A stretch of 58,317 nucleotides of DNA from an uncultured Psychroserpens sp. (GTDB taxonomy: Bacteria; Bacteroidota; Bacteroidia; Flavobacteriales; Flavobacteriaceae): the NCBI GenBank assembly GCA_947489585.1, contig CANLEE010000014.1:1-58317 (forward strand). The letters are read 5' to 3'. Positions 17,654-27,093 of the stretch are shown here, one piece after another. Under the pieces are notes generated by a model, which saw only the letters and a program-made list of their open reading frames with translations, did no database searches and had not been told where the DNA came from. How positions within the stretch are numbered: position 1 is the stretch's first letter; each line of letters begins with the position of its first letter. The position numbers were made by a program, and so were the translations under genes.

Positions 17654-20107
17654 TTAATAATTATCGACATTTAAAATTACTCTTATTGCCCTAAAATCTT
17701 TCACACTCAAGAAGCTGTTATTAATTTTAATAATAGCTTCTTTTGTTTTTGATAAGGATTGTTTTTGCGGAATTTTTACTAGAATGTGTTTTAAATACTG
17801 ATTACGTATTCTCGCTACAGGTGGGAATTCTGGACCGAGCACATGTTTATCAAAAACTGTTCTCAAGGATCTAGCATACCAATCAGCTCCTAAATTCACA
17901 CGATTATAATCTTTATGTTTCAACGTAATTTTAATCATCCTAAAAATTGGTGGATATTTATAAATGTGTCGCTCATCTAATTGTTCATCAAACATCTGCA
18001 GATAATTGTTAGTTGAAACCTGCTGCAATATTTTATGATATGGGTTATAGGTCTGTATTAGCACTTTGCCGCGTTCTTCAGTTCTCCCTGCTCTACCAGA
18101 CACCTGGGTCATTAATTGATAACTTCGTTCATGTGCTCTAAAATCTGGAAAGTTGAGCATATTATCTGCATTCATAATACCAACTAGCTTTACATTTCTG
18201 AAATCCAACCCTTTAGTAAGCATTTGTGTACCCACTAAAATATCAATTTCTTGCTGCTCTAAAGCCGTTATAATCTTTTCATAACCATATTTACCTCTGG
18301 TTGTATCCAAATCCATACGCGCCACATGATGGTCAGGAAATAACAGCTTAGCCTCCTGCTCTACTTGCTCTGTACCAAAACCTTTACTATCGAGTTCTAC
18401 ACTTCCACAAGCGTCACAAGCCTTTGGCATTACAGTATTATATCCACAATAATGGCAACGCAACTGATTTTTATATTGATGAAACGTTAAACTCACATCA
18501 CAGTTAGGACACTGTGGTGAATGTCCGCAAGTATTACATTCAACAATAGGTGAAAATCCACGTCGATTTTGAAATAAGATAATTTGATTATTGTTCTTAA
18601 GCGTTTCGTTCATCTCCTCAATTAAACGATCACTAAAATGCCCTTGCATGCGTTTTCGCTTATGCTTATCCTTTATATCTACTAATTCGATATCTGGCAT
18701 CAAGACATTATTATAACGATGGTTCAATTCTACTAAACCATACTTTCCTTGCTTAGCATTATAATAACTTTCTAAACTTGGTGTTGCAGAACCTAATACT
18801 GTTTTACTTCGGAAAATACTCGCCAACATGATGGCCGTATCTCGTGCATGATATCTTGGTGCTGGATCAAATTGTTTATAAGAGGATTCATGCTCTTCAT
18901 CAACGATAATCAATCCTAAATTTTGAAATGGTAATAGCACCGAAGAGCGCGCTCCTAAAATCACTTGCGCTTTTGGTGAATTTTGCAATACATTATTCCA
19001 GACCTCAACACGCTCATGAGACGAATATTTACTATGAAATACAGCAACTTGTTCACCGAAATAATTTTGAAGCCGCTCCACCAATTGTGTTGTTAATGCA
19101 ATTTCAGGAAGTAAATACAAGACTTGTTTTTTTTCTTTAAGCTGGGCTTCAATAAGCTTGACATATATCTCCGTTTTTCCAGAAGATGTCACACCATGTA
19201 ACAATGTAATATTTTGATTTTCAAATGATTCAATAATTTCATCTAAAGCTTTGATTTGAAATTTATTTAAATGCTTTGAATCTTCATTATCGGCTCCATC
19301 ATACTGAACACGATCTGTTTGAATGTGATATTCTTCAAGGATTCCTTTATCAATAAGCACTTTGATGATTGATGAAGACGCACCGCTTTCTGAAGATAAA
19401 TCAGACACCTTAACTGGCTTTTTTGTTTGTGCTGAAATCGAAAATAAAGCCATTACGACATCTCTTTGTTTTGCTGCTCGGCTTAAATCGTCCAACAAGT
19501 TTTGAAGTGTCTTTTCAGAAGAAAATGCAGTACTCAACTTGACATATCTAACCAACTTTGGTTTGTATTTTTCATAGATTTCTTCTTGTACAGAAATCAC
19601 ATTTTTTTCTAATAATCGCTTAATGACTGGCAATACATTTTTCTTATCCAGAATAGACATCAAATCCTGAATTTTTAATGAAGATTGATGATGTAGAGCT
19701 TCATAGATTATGAATTCATCATCTCTTAAATCTTCGTCATTAATGGTTACCTCATCATTTTTACTAATAATGGTTTCGCTCTCTAGAATAAAAGCACTTG
19801 GCAAGGCGGCTCGCATCACTTCTCCAAGTGTACACATATAGTATTTAGAAATCCATATCCAGTGCCGTAATTGTGTTTGTGTCACAATTGGTTTTTCATC
19901 TAGTATTTGATGAATATCCTTAGCGTCATAAACTTGAGGTGGATTATTATGAACTTCAATAACCAATGCGGTGTAAATTTTCGTTTTTCCGAAGGGAACA
20001 GAAACACGAATACCAGGTTTTAGAAACTCTGCCTCAGCTTTAGTTATTGCATAGGTAAAGCTCTTTTCAAGAGGGATTGGTAATATGACGTTGATAAAAT
20101 AGCTCAT
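17654..20107 (-). CDS. priA: Primosomal protein N' (PriA helicase)
   Basis: An 817-residue replication-restart helicase that reloads the replisome at stalled forks. The N-terminal DNA-binding domain (ILPIPLEKSFTYAI, VPFGKTKIYTALV) is followed by the helicase core with Walker A GVTSSGKTE (305-313) and DEEH (403-406). Eight zinc-binding cysteines lie between about 524 and 571 (CNTCGHSPQCPNC and CHYCG, CDACG), then helicase domain 2 (VSGRAGRTEERGKVLIQT) and the C-terminal domain. Its ATG overlaps the stop of the DUF2147 gene by one base (TAATG), so translation is probably coupled. Last gene of the operon. Confidence 0.97.
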   Translation of the reverse strand: MSYFINVILPIPLEKSFTYAITKAEAEFLKPGIRVSVPFGKTKIYTALVIEVHNNPPQVYDAKDIHQILDEKPIVTQTQLRHWIWISKYYMCTLGEVMRAALPSAFILESETIISKNDEVTINDEDLRDDEFIIYEALHHQSSLKIQDLMSILDKKNVLPVIKRLLEKNVISVQEEIYEKYKPKLVRYVKLSTAFSSEKTLQNLLDDLSRAAKQRDVVMALFSISAQTKKPVKVSDLSSESGASSSIIKVLIDKGILEEYHIQTDRVQYDGADNEDSKHLNKFQIKALDEIIESFENQNITLLHGVTSSGKTEIYVKLIEAQLKEKKQVLYLLPEIALTTQLVERLQNYFGEQVAVFHSKYSSHERVEVWNNVLQNSPKAQVILGARSSVLLPFQNLGLIIVDEEHESSYKQFDPAPRYHARDTAIMLASIFRSKTVLGSATPSLESYYNAKQGKYGLVELNHRYNNVLMPDIELVDIKDKHKRKRMQGHFSDRLIEEMNETLKNNNQIILFQNRRGFSPIVECNTCGHSPQCPNCDVSLTFHQYKNQLRCHYCGYNTVMPKACDACGSVELDSKGFGTEQVEQEAKLLFPDHHVARMDLDTTRGKYGYEKIITALEQQEIDILVGTQMLTKGLDFRNVKLVGIMNADNMLNFPDFRAHERSYQLMTQVSGRAGRTEERGKVLIQTYNPYHKILQQVSTNNYLQMFDEQLDERHIYKYPPIFRMIKITLKHKDYNRVNLGADWYARSLRTVFDKHVLGPEFPPVARIRNQYLKHILVKIPQKQSLSKTKEAIIKINNSFLSVKDFRAIRVILNVDNY

Positions 20108-20541
20108 TAATATTTTACTCTAATCCAATATTGCGTTCTATAGAAAAAAGCAATATAACCTCTTACTTGTAATCGATTAGGGTTATCTGTATCTAATTTT
20201 AATCTACACTCATAAATTTTGCCATTCTCAGGATTGGTGATGGTTCCTTTTTTATAAGCGCTTCCAGATTTGACCATCTCTTTAATAATTTCCAAACCTA
20301 GCACTGGCTTATTATAATCCTCACCTTTACAAAATTTACAAGGCAAATCACGCTTTTTAGGGTCAAAAATCTCTATGATTTTTCCATATACTTTCCCGTT
20401 GTCTTCATAGATTTCAACAATAGACTTCTCTTCTCCTGTTTCATCATCAACTGTTTTCCATTGACCAAGAATGCTCTGCGAAGCCAAAGATAAGCTCATC
20501 AGTAGCATGACAAGCATTAGGTAGTGTTTATTCTTCTTCAT
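20107..20541 (-). CDS. DUF2147 family secreted protein
   Basis: 144 residues with a signal peptide (about 1-21, SLASQ). The mature part shows the DUF2147 pattern: GQWKTVDDETGEEKSIVEIYE, GKVYGKI, CKFCKGEDYNKPVLGLEII and YWIRV near the end. The family is thought to be a periplasmic or exported small beta-barrel-like domain of unknown role. It overlaps the upstream YihY-type gene by 14 bases and priA by one base, so it sits in the middle of a translationally coupled operon. Confidence 0.88.
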   Translation of the reverse strand: MKKNKHYLMLVMLLMSLSLASQSILGQWKTVDDETGEEKSIVEIYEDNGKVYGKIIEIFDPKKRDLPCKFCKGEDYNKPVLGLEIIKEMVKSGSAYKKGTITNPENGKIYECRLKLDTDNPNRLQVRGYIAFFYRTQYWIRVKY

Positions 20542-21484
20542 TATTTCCTTTTCTTTTTAAACGTCTAATTGTTGCATTTAGTTCATAACCCAATAGTAGA
20601 ATATTGGCATTTAACCACAAATACAATAGCAAAATCAATAACGCTCCTATCGAACCGTAGAGTTTATTATACTGCGAAAAGTTTTCAATATATATACCAA
20701 AAAGATACGACGTTAGAATAATCAATAAGGTTGTAAACAAAGCACCTATAGAAAAGAATTTTGAAGTTCTTCCTGCTTTTGTTCCAAAGTAATATAACGT
20801 CGCTGTAGCGATATATACCATAAAAACAAAAAAGAGGTATTTAACAAAAACCACCCAAAATAAATTGGAATCTTTTGAAGCATAGTCTAAGCCTTCAAAT
20901 TGTTCATATAAAGGCTGAATAACATAAATCTGGAAATACCCAAAAAATGCAACAGTCAATATAACTAATAAAGCGAGAATTAAAGCCACTCCTAAAGCAT
21001 ATAAATATTGCTTGAATATATTTCTAGTATGCTCTTGGTGGTATGAATTTTCAAAACCAGAAAACACAGCATTTACACCATTAGCCATTAACAAAATAGA
21101 CACCGCAAAAACGGAAGATAATAATCCGCCACGTTCATTATTCTCTATGTTTTCGAAAATATTAGAAAAGAAAAAATCTGATGTTTGAGGTGGCAAAAAT
21201 GAGGTTAAAAATTTCTGAAAATCTAATTGAAATCCATCTATTGGTATATAAGGCATTAATATTAACACAAATAACAAAAACGGAAATATTGCTGTAAAGA
21301 AACTAAAGGCTATAGCACTGGCTCTTGCTGTAAGTGCGCCTTCAAAAATACCGATAGCGTAGAGTTCTACTAAATCATAAAAGGTTAAGCCTTCGAGTCC
21401 TGGAAGTTTCAATTTCCGCAGTAAATCTACAATACGATTAACGATAGGAATTTTACTTAATATCTCTTTTAAGGATTTTGACAT
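20528..21484 (-). CDS. YihY/BrkB-family inner-membrane protein
   Basis: 318 residues with about six transmembrane segments and the family motifs ALTARASAIAFSFFTAIFPFLLF near the N-terminus (key run ARASAIAFSFF) and LLYLWLNANILLLGYELNA near the end. The family was once annotated as RNase BN or serum-resistance protein; its real function is unknown. The charged C-terminus (RRLKRKGNNEEE) is cytoplasmic. Its ATG overlaps the nadC stop by one base (TAATG), and it overlaps the next gene by 14 bases. Confidence 0.9.
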   Translation of the reverse strand: MSKSLKEILSKIPIVNRIVDLLRKLKLPGLEGLTFYDLVELYAIGIFEGALTARASAIAFSFFTAIFPFLLFVLILMPYIPIDGFQLDFQKFLTSFLPPQTSDFFFSNIFENIENNERGGLLSSVFAVSILLMANGVNAVFSGFENSYHQEHTRNIFKQYLYALGVALILALLVILTVAFFGYFQIYVIQPLYEQFEGLDYASKDSNLFWVVFVKYLFFVFMVYIATATLYYFGTKAGRTSKFFSIGALFTTLLIILTSYLFGIYIENFSQYNKLYGSIGALLILLLYLWLNANILLLGYELNATIRRLKRKGNNEEE

Positions 21485-22341
21485 TAAACAGCTTTTAAAC
21501 TTAAATCCATATTATATACTGAATGCGTCAATGCTCCAGAGGAAATAAAATCAACACCACACTCAGCATATTTTCTAACGGTTTTTTCATTAATACCTCC
21601 AGAAGACTCTGTTAAGCATTGATCTCCAATCAATTTCACAGCCGTTCTAGTATCCTCGTAATTAAAATTATCAATTAAGATACGGTAGACGCCTTCAGTT
21701 TCTAAAATCTCTTTTATCTCTTCAAGGTTTCTAGCTTCCACGATAATCTTTAAATCACGATTAGTATCTTTCAAATAGCCTTTTGTTTTATTAATCGCTT
21801 TTGTAATACCGCCAGAAAAATCAATATGATTGTCTTTCAACATAATCATATCATATAATGCAAATCTGTGGTTTTCTCCGCCTCCAATTTTAACAGCCCA
21901 TTTTTCTAAAGCTCTAATACCTGGAGTCGTTTTTCTAGTATCCAAAATTTTAGTTCCTGTGCCTTCTAATAAATCAACAAATTGCTTTGTTTTAGTAGCA
22001 ATAGCACTCATACGCTGCATAGCATTTAGAACAAGACGTTCTGCTTTTAAAATCGATTGTGAAGCACCTTCAACATAAAACACAATATCACCATACTTCA
22101 CATGGCTTCCATCTTCGATTAGTGTTTCTACTTTCATACTGGGATCTACATAAGCAAATACTTGTTTGGCAAACGCAACACCAGCAATAACACCTTCATC
22201 TTTCACCAAAAGCTTAGCTTTTCCTTGAGCCGACGCAGGAATACATGCCAATGAACTATGATCTCCATCGCCAACATCTTCTCGTATCGCATTACTAATA
22301 ATACCTTCTACCTCTTTATCGAATTGTTCTTTTGAAATCAT
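21484..22341 (-). CDS. nadC: Nicotinate-nucleotide diphosphorylase (carboxylating)
   Basis: 285 residues from the ATG at 22339-22341 (MISKEQFDKEVEGII). The frame extends 13 codons upstream to a TTG, which is less likely. Quinolinate phosphoribosyltransferase converts quinolinate and PRPP to nicotinate mononucleotide in NAD synthesis. Motifs seen are EDVGDGDHSS, RLVLNAMQRMSAIAT, DTRKTTPGIRALEKWAVKIGGG (key run DTRKTTPG), HRFALYDMIMLKDNH and SSGALTHS. First gene of the nadC-yihY-DUF2147-priA operon; no other NAD genes are nearby. Confidence 0.96.
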   Translation of the reverse strand: MISKEQFDKEVEGIISNAIREDVGDGDHSSLACIPASAQGKAKLLVKDEGVIAGVAFAKQVFAYVDPSMKVETLIEDGSHVKYGDIVFYVEGASQSILKAERLVLNAMQRMSAIATKTKQFVDLLEGTGTKILDTRKTTPGIRALEKWAVKIGGGENHRFALYDMIMLKDNHIDFSGGITKAINKTKGYLKDTNRDLKIIVEARNLEEIKEILETEGVYRILIDNFNYEDTRTAVKLIGDQCLTESSGGINEKTVRKYAECGVDFISSGALTHSVYNMDLSLKAV

Positions 22342-22429
22342 GTTTGTAATATTTAACGTAAAAATAGCAATTGACTTCAATTAAATGAAGGGTTATTAAT
22401 TCGAATTTTAGATTTCAGAACGAAAATTA

Positions 22430-22437
22430 TAACTTTG
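22430..22437 (+). promoter_or_regulatory. -7 element for rlmH
   Basis: TAACTTTG matches TAnnTTTG, about 87 bases before the rlmH start. No well-placed TTG lies upstream. The leader would contain the inverted repeat at 22469-22509. Confidence 0.35.
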
Positions 22438-22468
22438 AACATCTCAAATTTAGAGAAAAAGACTCCTC

Positions 22469-22509
22469 GAGCGCAGTCGAGAGGTTTAAAAAAGGTTTCG
22501 ACTGCGCTC
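22469..22509. repeat. REP-like inverted repeat in the rlmH leader
   Basis: A perfect 12-bp inverted repeat, GAGCGCAGTCGA (22469-22480) and TCGACTGCGCTC (22498-22509), with a 17-base A/G/T-rich loop. It is much more GC-rich than its surroundings and begins with a smaller palindrome (CTCGA/TCGAG). From memory, CTCGACTGCGCTC-type palindromes recur between genes in many Flavobacteriaceae genomes, so this is probably a dispersed REP-like element. It ends 14 bases before the rlmH ATG. Confidence 0.75.
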
Positions 22510-22523
22510 AACCTGACACATCT

Positions 22524-22997
22524 ATGACAATTAAACTTCTTGCTATAGGCAAAACAGATCATAAGGATTTGCAATCGTTAATTGATGATTACCAAAGGCG
22601 TTTAGGCTTTTACATCAAATTTCAATTTGAGATTATACCAGATCTTAAAAAGGCAAAAAACTTAAGTGAAGATCAACAAAAACAAAAAGAAGGCGAACTT
22701 ATTTTAAATAAACTCAACGCTACAGATGTTTTGATTTTATTAGATGAAAATGGAAAACAACTAGATTCGGTTGGTTTTTCTCAGTATCTACAAAAGCATA
22801 TGAATTCTGGTATAAAACAATTAGTATTTGTCATAGGTGGTCCTTATGGGTTTTCTCCCGACGTGTATCAAAAAGCAAATGGGAAACTGTCATTATCTAA
22901 AATGACCTTTTCCCATCAAATGATTCGCTTGTTTGTTATTGAGCAGTTATATAGAGGCTTTACGATTTTACGAAATGAGCCTTATCATCATCGCTAA
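22524..22997 (+). CDS. rlmH: 23S rRNA (pseudouridine1915-N3)-methyltransferase
   Basis: 157 residues, the usual length for this SPOUT methyltransferase, which methylates pseudouridine 1915 in helix 69 of 23S rRNA using SAM. The SAM-binding knot is visible as LLDENGKQLDS, FVIGGPYGFSPDV and LSKMTFSHQMIRLFVIEQLYR (key run FVIGGPYGF), and the protein ends with the characteristic EPYHHR. It diverges from nadC and has a GC-rich inverted repeat just before its start. Confidence 0.97.
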   Translation: MTIKLLAIGKTDHKDLQSLIDDYQRRLGFYIKFQFEIIPDLKKAKNLSEDQQKQKEGELILNKLNATDVLILLDENGKQLDSVGFSQYLQKHMNSGIKQLVFVIGGPYGFSPDVYQKANGKLSLSKMTFSHQMIRLFVIEQLYRGFTILRNEPYHHR

Positions 22998-23005
22998 TTA
23001 ATATA

Positions 23006-24817
23006 TTACTGCTTTACTATTTTTTTAATGACATATAGTTTTTCGCCTATTATTCGTAAAAAGTAAACCCCATTACTAACTTGATTTGAGAAACTGATTT
23101 TATTAGTTTTAAAATTAATATCTAAACTAATTTCTTTACCATATATATCATACATTCTGACTGAATTAATCTTATTCTCGACAACGGATAAAGAAAAACT
23201 ATCTTTAAAAGGGTTAGGATAAATCTTTATATCATTTTGTTGAAAACCTCCAGTTAATCTTGAAGTATTAGGTGTAAATATTTGACAAACTGCGCCATAA
23301 TTATCATAGAAATGATGTCCATCTATTCTAACCAAAACATTATATGTAATCCCATCAAAAAACCTACTATCACTAGAAAGGTCAATTGATTCATAGATTG
23401 AATCAATAATGAAATAGTTAGAATTTGTAGGATCTATATCTGTAAATCTAAACTTATATATATGACTCCCTTCAACTGGTTGAGTGGATATTGTCATGCT
23501 AGATGTTTCTAACATACGACCACAATCGTCATCAATCAATGACAAAGTTAAGTCGGTTGGTATCGTTATTGGACATGAGGCACTCGAATAACCATCAAAT
23601 ACAGGATGTCCATCAATTCTAATCAATACATTATACGTTTTTCCTTCTTCAAATCTATTATCATTAGAAATATCAACTGTAGGTGAACTTGAATCAATAA
23701 TAAAATAGTTAGAATTTGTAGGATCTGCATCAGTAAATCTAAATTTATAATTATGACTACCTACCACTTTATAGGTAGAGATACTCATATTAGAAGCATC
23801 TAATATTCGATTACAATCTTCGTCAAGTAATTTTAAACCATCTTTCAAATCTGTTTTAGCTACCCAAAAATCGTCATAAGAGATTTCTTTTGCTGTACTT
23901 AATCCAGCATCGCCATCATCATTATGCGACCACCATCTAGGTTTGTAAATCCCTAATTTAAAATAATACTTAGCATCATCATCTAGCATCATATTATAAT
24001 CTTCCCAGACGGTTTTACCATTTACCAAAGCGACTTTTACATCATCCTTCCATAGCTCAACCACCCCATTACTCTTAGATAGAATAACTCTTAATTTCCA
24101 TTCATTCCATTGTTCTTTCTCCACAGTATTATCATAAACATTGCTAGGATTAGCAACATCTTCCAATTCATGGTACGTATAAGATTCACATTCACTCGAA
24201 TTATTATCAGCTGTTGCCAAATACCACTTGTTTTCAACTATTCGAATAGAAAAGGGAGGATAAATATCATCATCTAAAGAAGTACTCATATGTATTTGAC
24301 CAATCATATCATAATCCCTACCAATAATATTACTATTATTATTATCACATGGTATAGGCTCTTTAACGGGGTCAAATTCATATTCATTATGAATAAAAGT
24401 TTTCCAACCAAACCAATATTCTTCATTAGAACTATAGGACTTTGCAGGATGATCATATGTTGCAATCTCATTTCTATTCATATGGATTCTCTTCTCACTA
24501 TCCTGACGATATGTCTCAAATGTAGTATCATCTAATCGGTAAAAATCAAACTTTATTGACTTGTTACCTAGACCATGGGTCAAAATTTGAGTTCTATTAT
24601 ATAGTCCAAAATTATTTATATTATTTGGTCCGTTCAAATCAAATTGATTGGAATGCCTTGCTACATAAATCACATCTGGATTTATATTACTATTAGCCGG
24701 AAGTTGTGGCAAGTAAATATCGTCATAGTCTGCATAGCTATCAAAATCATCATAAAAAAACAATTGCGCATTGGCCATCTGGGTAAACAATAAACATAAA
24801 AGAATAATATTTTTCAT
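23006..24817 (-). CDS. Secreted polysaccharide-lyase-like protein with tandem repeats and T9SS domain
   Basis: 603 residues with a signal peptide (about 1-17, MANAQ). Residues about 20-320 resemble the jellyroll of the 'polysaccharide lyase' family of heparin-lyase-I type (pattern EWKLRVILSKSNGVVELWKDD, key WNEWKLRV, then YYFKLGIYKPRWW). Two tandem modules of about 95 residues follow (about 325-418 and 420-515), each with a (D/L)LDEDC-like opening, GSHxYKFRFTD, DPTNSNYFIIDS and TYNVLxRIDGH. The last 75 or so residues are a T9SS type A sorting domain (IKIYPNPF). The family suggests cleavage or binding of an acidic polysaccharide, but the catalytic residues could not be assigned, and no susCD or sulfatase genes are adjacent. 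Confidence 0.72.
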   Translation of the reverse strand: MKNIILLCLLFTQMANAQLFFYDDFDSYADYDDIYLPQLPANSNINPDVIYVARHSNQFDLNGPNNINNFGLYNRTQILTHGLGNKSIKFDFYRLDDTTFETYRQDSEKRIHMNRNEIATYDHPAKSYSSNEEYWFGWKTFIHNEYEFDPVKEPIPCDNNNSNIIGRDYDMIGQIHMSTSLDDDIYPPFSIRIVENKWYLATADNNSSECESYTYHELEDVANPSNVYDNTVEKEQWNEWKLRVILSKSNGVVELWKDDVKVALVNGKTVWEDYNMMLDDDAKYYFKLGIYKPRWWSHNDDGDAGLSTAKEISYDDFWVAKTDLKDGLKLLDEDCNRILDASNMSISTYKVVGSHNYKFRFTDADPTNSNYFIIDSSSPTVDISNDNRFEEGKTYNVLIRIDGHPVFDGYSSASCPITIPTDLTLSLIDDDCGRMLETSSMTISTQPVEGSHIYKFRFTDIDPTNSNYFIIDSIYESIDLSSDSRFFDGITYNVLVRIDGHHFYDNYGAVCQIFTPNTSRLTGGFQQNDIKIYPNPFKDSFSLSVVENKINSVRMYDIYGKEISLDINFKTNKISFSNQVSNGVYFLRIIGEKLYVIKKIVKQ

Positions 24818-24900
24818 TTATAAAGGTTAAGTGTTATTATTTATTTTAAAAAAGTTCATCAAGGCTTAGTGAGCTTTCTACTCAAGTACTTGATACAAAT

Positions 24901-26970
24901 TTACTCTAAGCCCAAACTTTTAATATACGCTTTATTATTCATTGGTCGTCCTAAAAACTCTTCTACTGCTTCATCTACGGTTCTTTGACTTCCGTTAGCT
25001 AGAATTAACTTTCTGTATCTCACTCCGGTTTCTTTATCACGCAATCCATTTTTCTCAAAAACAGTAAACATATCTTGAGCATAAACTTCAGACCATAGGT
25101 ACCCATAATAATATACTGGGTGCGTATTAATATGAATCCAACATGCTTGAGGATGTGTGCCTTCAATATACCAATCCATAACACCTAATTGTTTATCCAC
25201 ATCTCTCCATAACTGATCAGTATCAAATGGCTGTTCTGGTTTATATTTATCATATAAATTCATATCGTAAATACAACTTCTTAATGAGCCTTGTGCAGAT
25301 AATCCTGATGATACATTTTTAGCATTTACCATATTATCAAATAATTCTTTTGGTAATACCTCACCTGTTTCATAATGTTTTGCAAATGAGCTTAAAATAT
25401 CATAATCCCAAATCCAGTTTTCAAAAATCTGTGACATTGCTTCAACAAAATCACTTTTGGTATCAGATTGCAAGCTATACTCCCCTTCATAAGACATCTT
25501 ATCCATAATATGTCCAAACTCGTGAAACAAGGTACTTAATTCATTATGTGTAATCATTGAAGGCAGCTTATCGGTTCCTTTGGTAAAATTTCCTAGCATC
25601 ATAGATACAGGCACTTCATAGCCATTTTCCATTAGTTTACCTGAGGATAAAGGCACAGCATAAAACCAAGATTCTTTAAATGGTCTTGGGTATAAATCTA
25701 AAAAGAATCGGCCTTTTAACTTATCATTTTCAAATACATCATAAGCGAGAACGTCTTCATGCCAAACCGACGCATTTTCTATTTTTCTAAATTCTACATC
25801 TAGTAATTCTTGATACAATTCAAACATTCCAGAAAGACATGCATCCATTGGTAAATACTCACGAATTTTTTCTGCATCAACTTGGTATTCGGTTTTTAAT
25901 ATTTGGTTTTTATAGTAGGATAGGTCCCAAGCGTTCAATACCTCATCTTTAGAAATACCATCTATTTTTTGTCGTGCAGTTTTTAAAACTTCAATATCTT
26001 GAATGGCTTTTTGTTTAGATTCGGCAACCAAATCATTAACAAATTTCCAAACAGTTTCAGGCTTTTCAGCCATTTTCGGCACTAAATTATATGCAGCATA
26101 AGAATCATGACCCATTAATTGTCCGAGTTGATGTCGTTTTTCAATCAACTTGTTTAAAATCTCAACATTTTTATCTGCACCTCTATTAGAATACAGCATT
26201 TGGTATGCCTTTCTAGTTTCAGAGCTTGTAGCATTATCCATAACTGGTCCTCTTGTAGAAGGCTGCGCAGGAATTGCATAAGTGCCATTTTCAGTTTTGT
26301 ATTTTCCCTTTAAACTTTCTGGAAGTCCGATTGCTCCAGCCTCATCTAGTGTTAGTACCGAATTAGCGGTATTCATATTTGTTGAATACTGAGATGTTAA
26401 TTCTGAAATCTCTGCTCTTAACGTTTTAAATTGTTGCAATTCATTTTCAGGAAGGTTAACACCAGATTGTTTGAAATTATCAATAATATCATCTACAAAT
26501 CGCTTTCTCCTATCATTTAATTTTAAATAGTCTTCTGAAGCTGCAAAAGTTTCAAATTGCTTAAATAAGGCTTTATCTGATGTAATTGCTGTATTTAGAG
26601 AATCAACTTTTTGAGAATATTCTATCCCTTTAGCTCGTGTTATAGAATCTGTAGACGTCCAGTATAACATAAAGGCATTGGTATTAGCTTGGTATAGCCT
26701 ATTGTAACCTTCGTCAAATGGAAGAAAGGTATTCTCTAAGGTTGGTGTTGATTGATTTTTAATAGCTTCAATCGTTTGTGCTGCTCTTTCTATTTCATAA
26801 TTAACATAAGTTTCAATAGATTCTCCTGTAACGTTAGCATAATCAAAAGATTCATTTAGAGCAACATTAAAAGGATTGTCTGTTGGTAACTCAATGGCAA
26901 CCTTTTCGGTTTCTTTTTCTGAACAATTCATAAGCGATAATAACACAAGTAAAACAGATAGTTTTTTCAT
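24901..26970 (-). CDS. M3-family metallopeptidase lipoprotein (Dcp/oligopeptidase-like)
   Basis: 689 residues. The N-terminus (MKKLSVLLVLLSLMNCSEKE) has a hydrophobic stretch followed by a cysteine, so a lipoprotein is likely, although Asn at -1 is atypical. The zinc motif HEFGH lies at 483-487, followed by the downstream Glu region (FVEAMSQIFENW), as in peptidyl-dipeptidase Dcp and oligopeptidase A. The length fits M3 peptidases. It should trim short peptides in the periplasm. A complete promoter precedes it. Confidence 0.93.
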   Translation of the reverse strand: MKKLSVLLVLLSLMNCSEKETEKVAIELPTDNPFNVALNESFDYANVTGESIETYVNYEIERAAQTIEAIKNQSTPTLENTFLPFDEGYNRLYQANTNAFMLYWTSTDSITRAKGIEYSQKVDSLNTAITSDKALFKQFETFAASEDYLKLNDRRKRFVDDIIDNFKQSGVNLPENELQQFKTLRAEISELTSQYSTNMNTANSVLTLDEAGAIGLPESLKGKYKTENGTYAIPAQPSTRGPVMDNATSSETRKAYQMLYSNRGADKNVEILNKLIEKRHQLGQLMGHDSYAAYNLVPKMAEKPETVWKFVNDLVAESKQKAIQDIEVLKTARQKIDGISKDEVLNAWDLSYYKNQILKTEYQVDAEKIREYLPMDACLSGMFELYQELLDVEFRKIENASVWHEDVLAYDVFENDKLKGRFFLDLYPRPFKESWFYAVPLSSGKLMENGYEVPVSMMLGNFTKGTDKLPSMITHNELSTLFHEFGHIMDKMSYEGEYSLQSDTKSDFVEAMSQIFENWIWDYDILSSFAKHYETGEVLPKELFDNMVNAKNVSSGLSAQGSLRSCIYDMNLYDKYKPEQPFDTDQLWRDVDKQLGVMDWYIEGTHPQACWIHINTHPVYYYGYLWSEVYAQDMFTVFEKNGLRDKETGVRYRKLILANGSQRTVDEAVEEFLGRPMNNKAYIKSLGLE

Positions 26971-26993
26971 TTGAAGTATAATTTAAGTCTACA

Positions 26994-27022
26994 CAAATAT
27001 AACATTCAAAATTCACATACAA
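26994..27022 (-). promoter_or_regulatory. Promoter of the M3 peptidase gene
   Basis: On the minus strand, TTG (27020-27022), 18 bases, then a consensus TATATTTG (26994-27001). Predicted leader about 20 bases. Confidence 0.6.
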
Positions 27023-27032
27023 TCCAATGCAT

Positions 27033-27071
27033 AAAAAAAGCCTTATAAAATACTTTCGCAAATCATAAGGC
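27033..27071 (-). terminator. Terminator of hpf
   Basis: GCCTTAT (27040-27046) pairs with ATAAGGC (27065-27071). On the minus strand the stem is followed by seven T's. It lies 23 bases after the hpf stop and just upstream of the M3 promoter. Confidence 0.75.
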
Positions 27072-27093
27072 CTATCTTTATATGTATAAAACG

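Noticed and set aside
22377..22574. 65-residue minus-strand open frame upstream of nadC
   Set aside because: It overlaps the start of rlmH and the GC-rich inverted repeat, has no family resemblance and no promoter; it is a chance frame.
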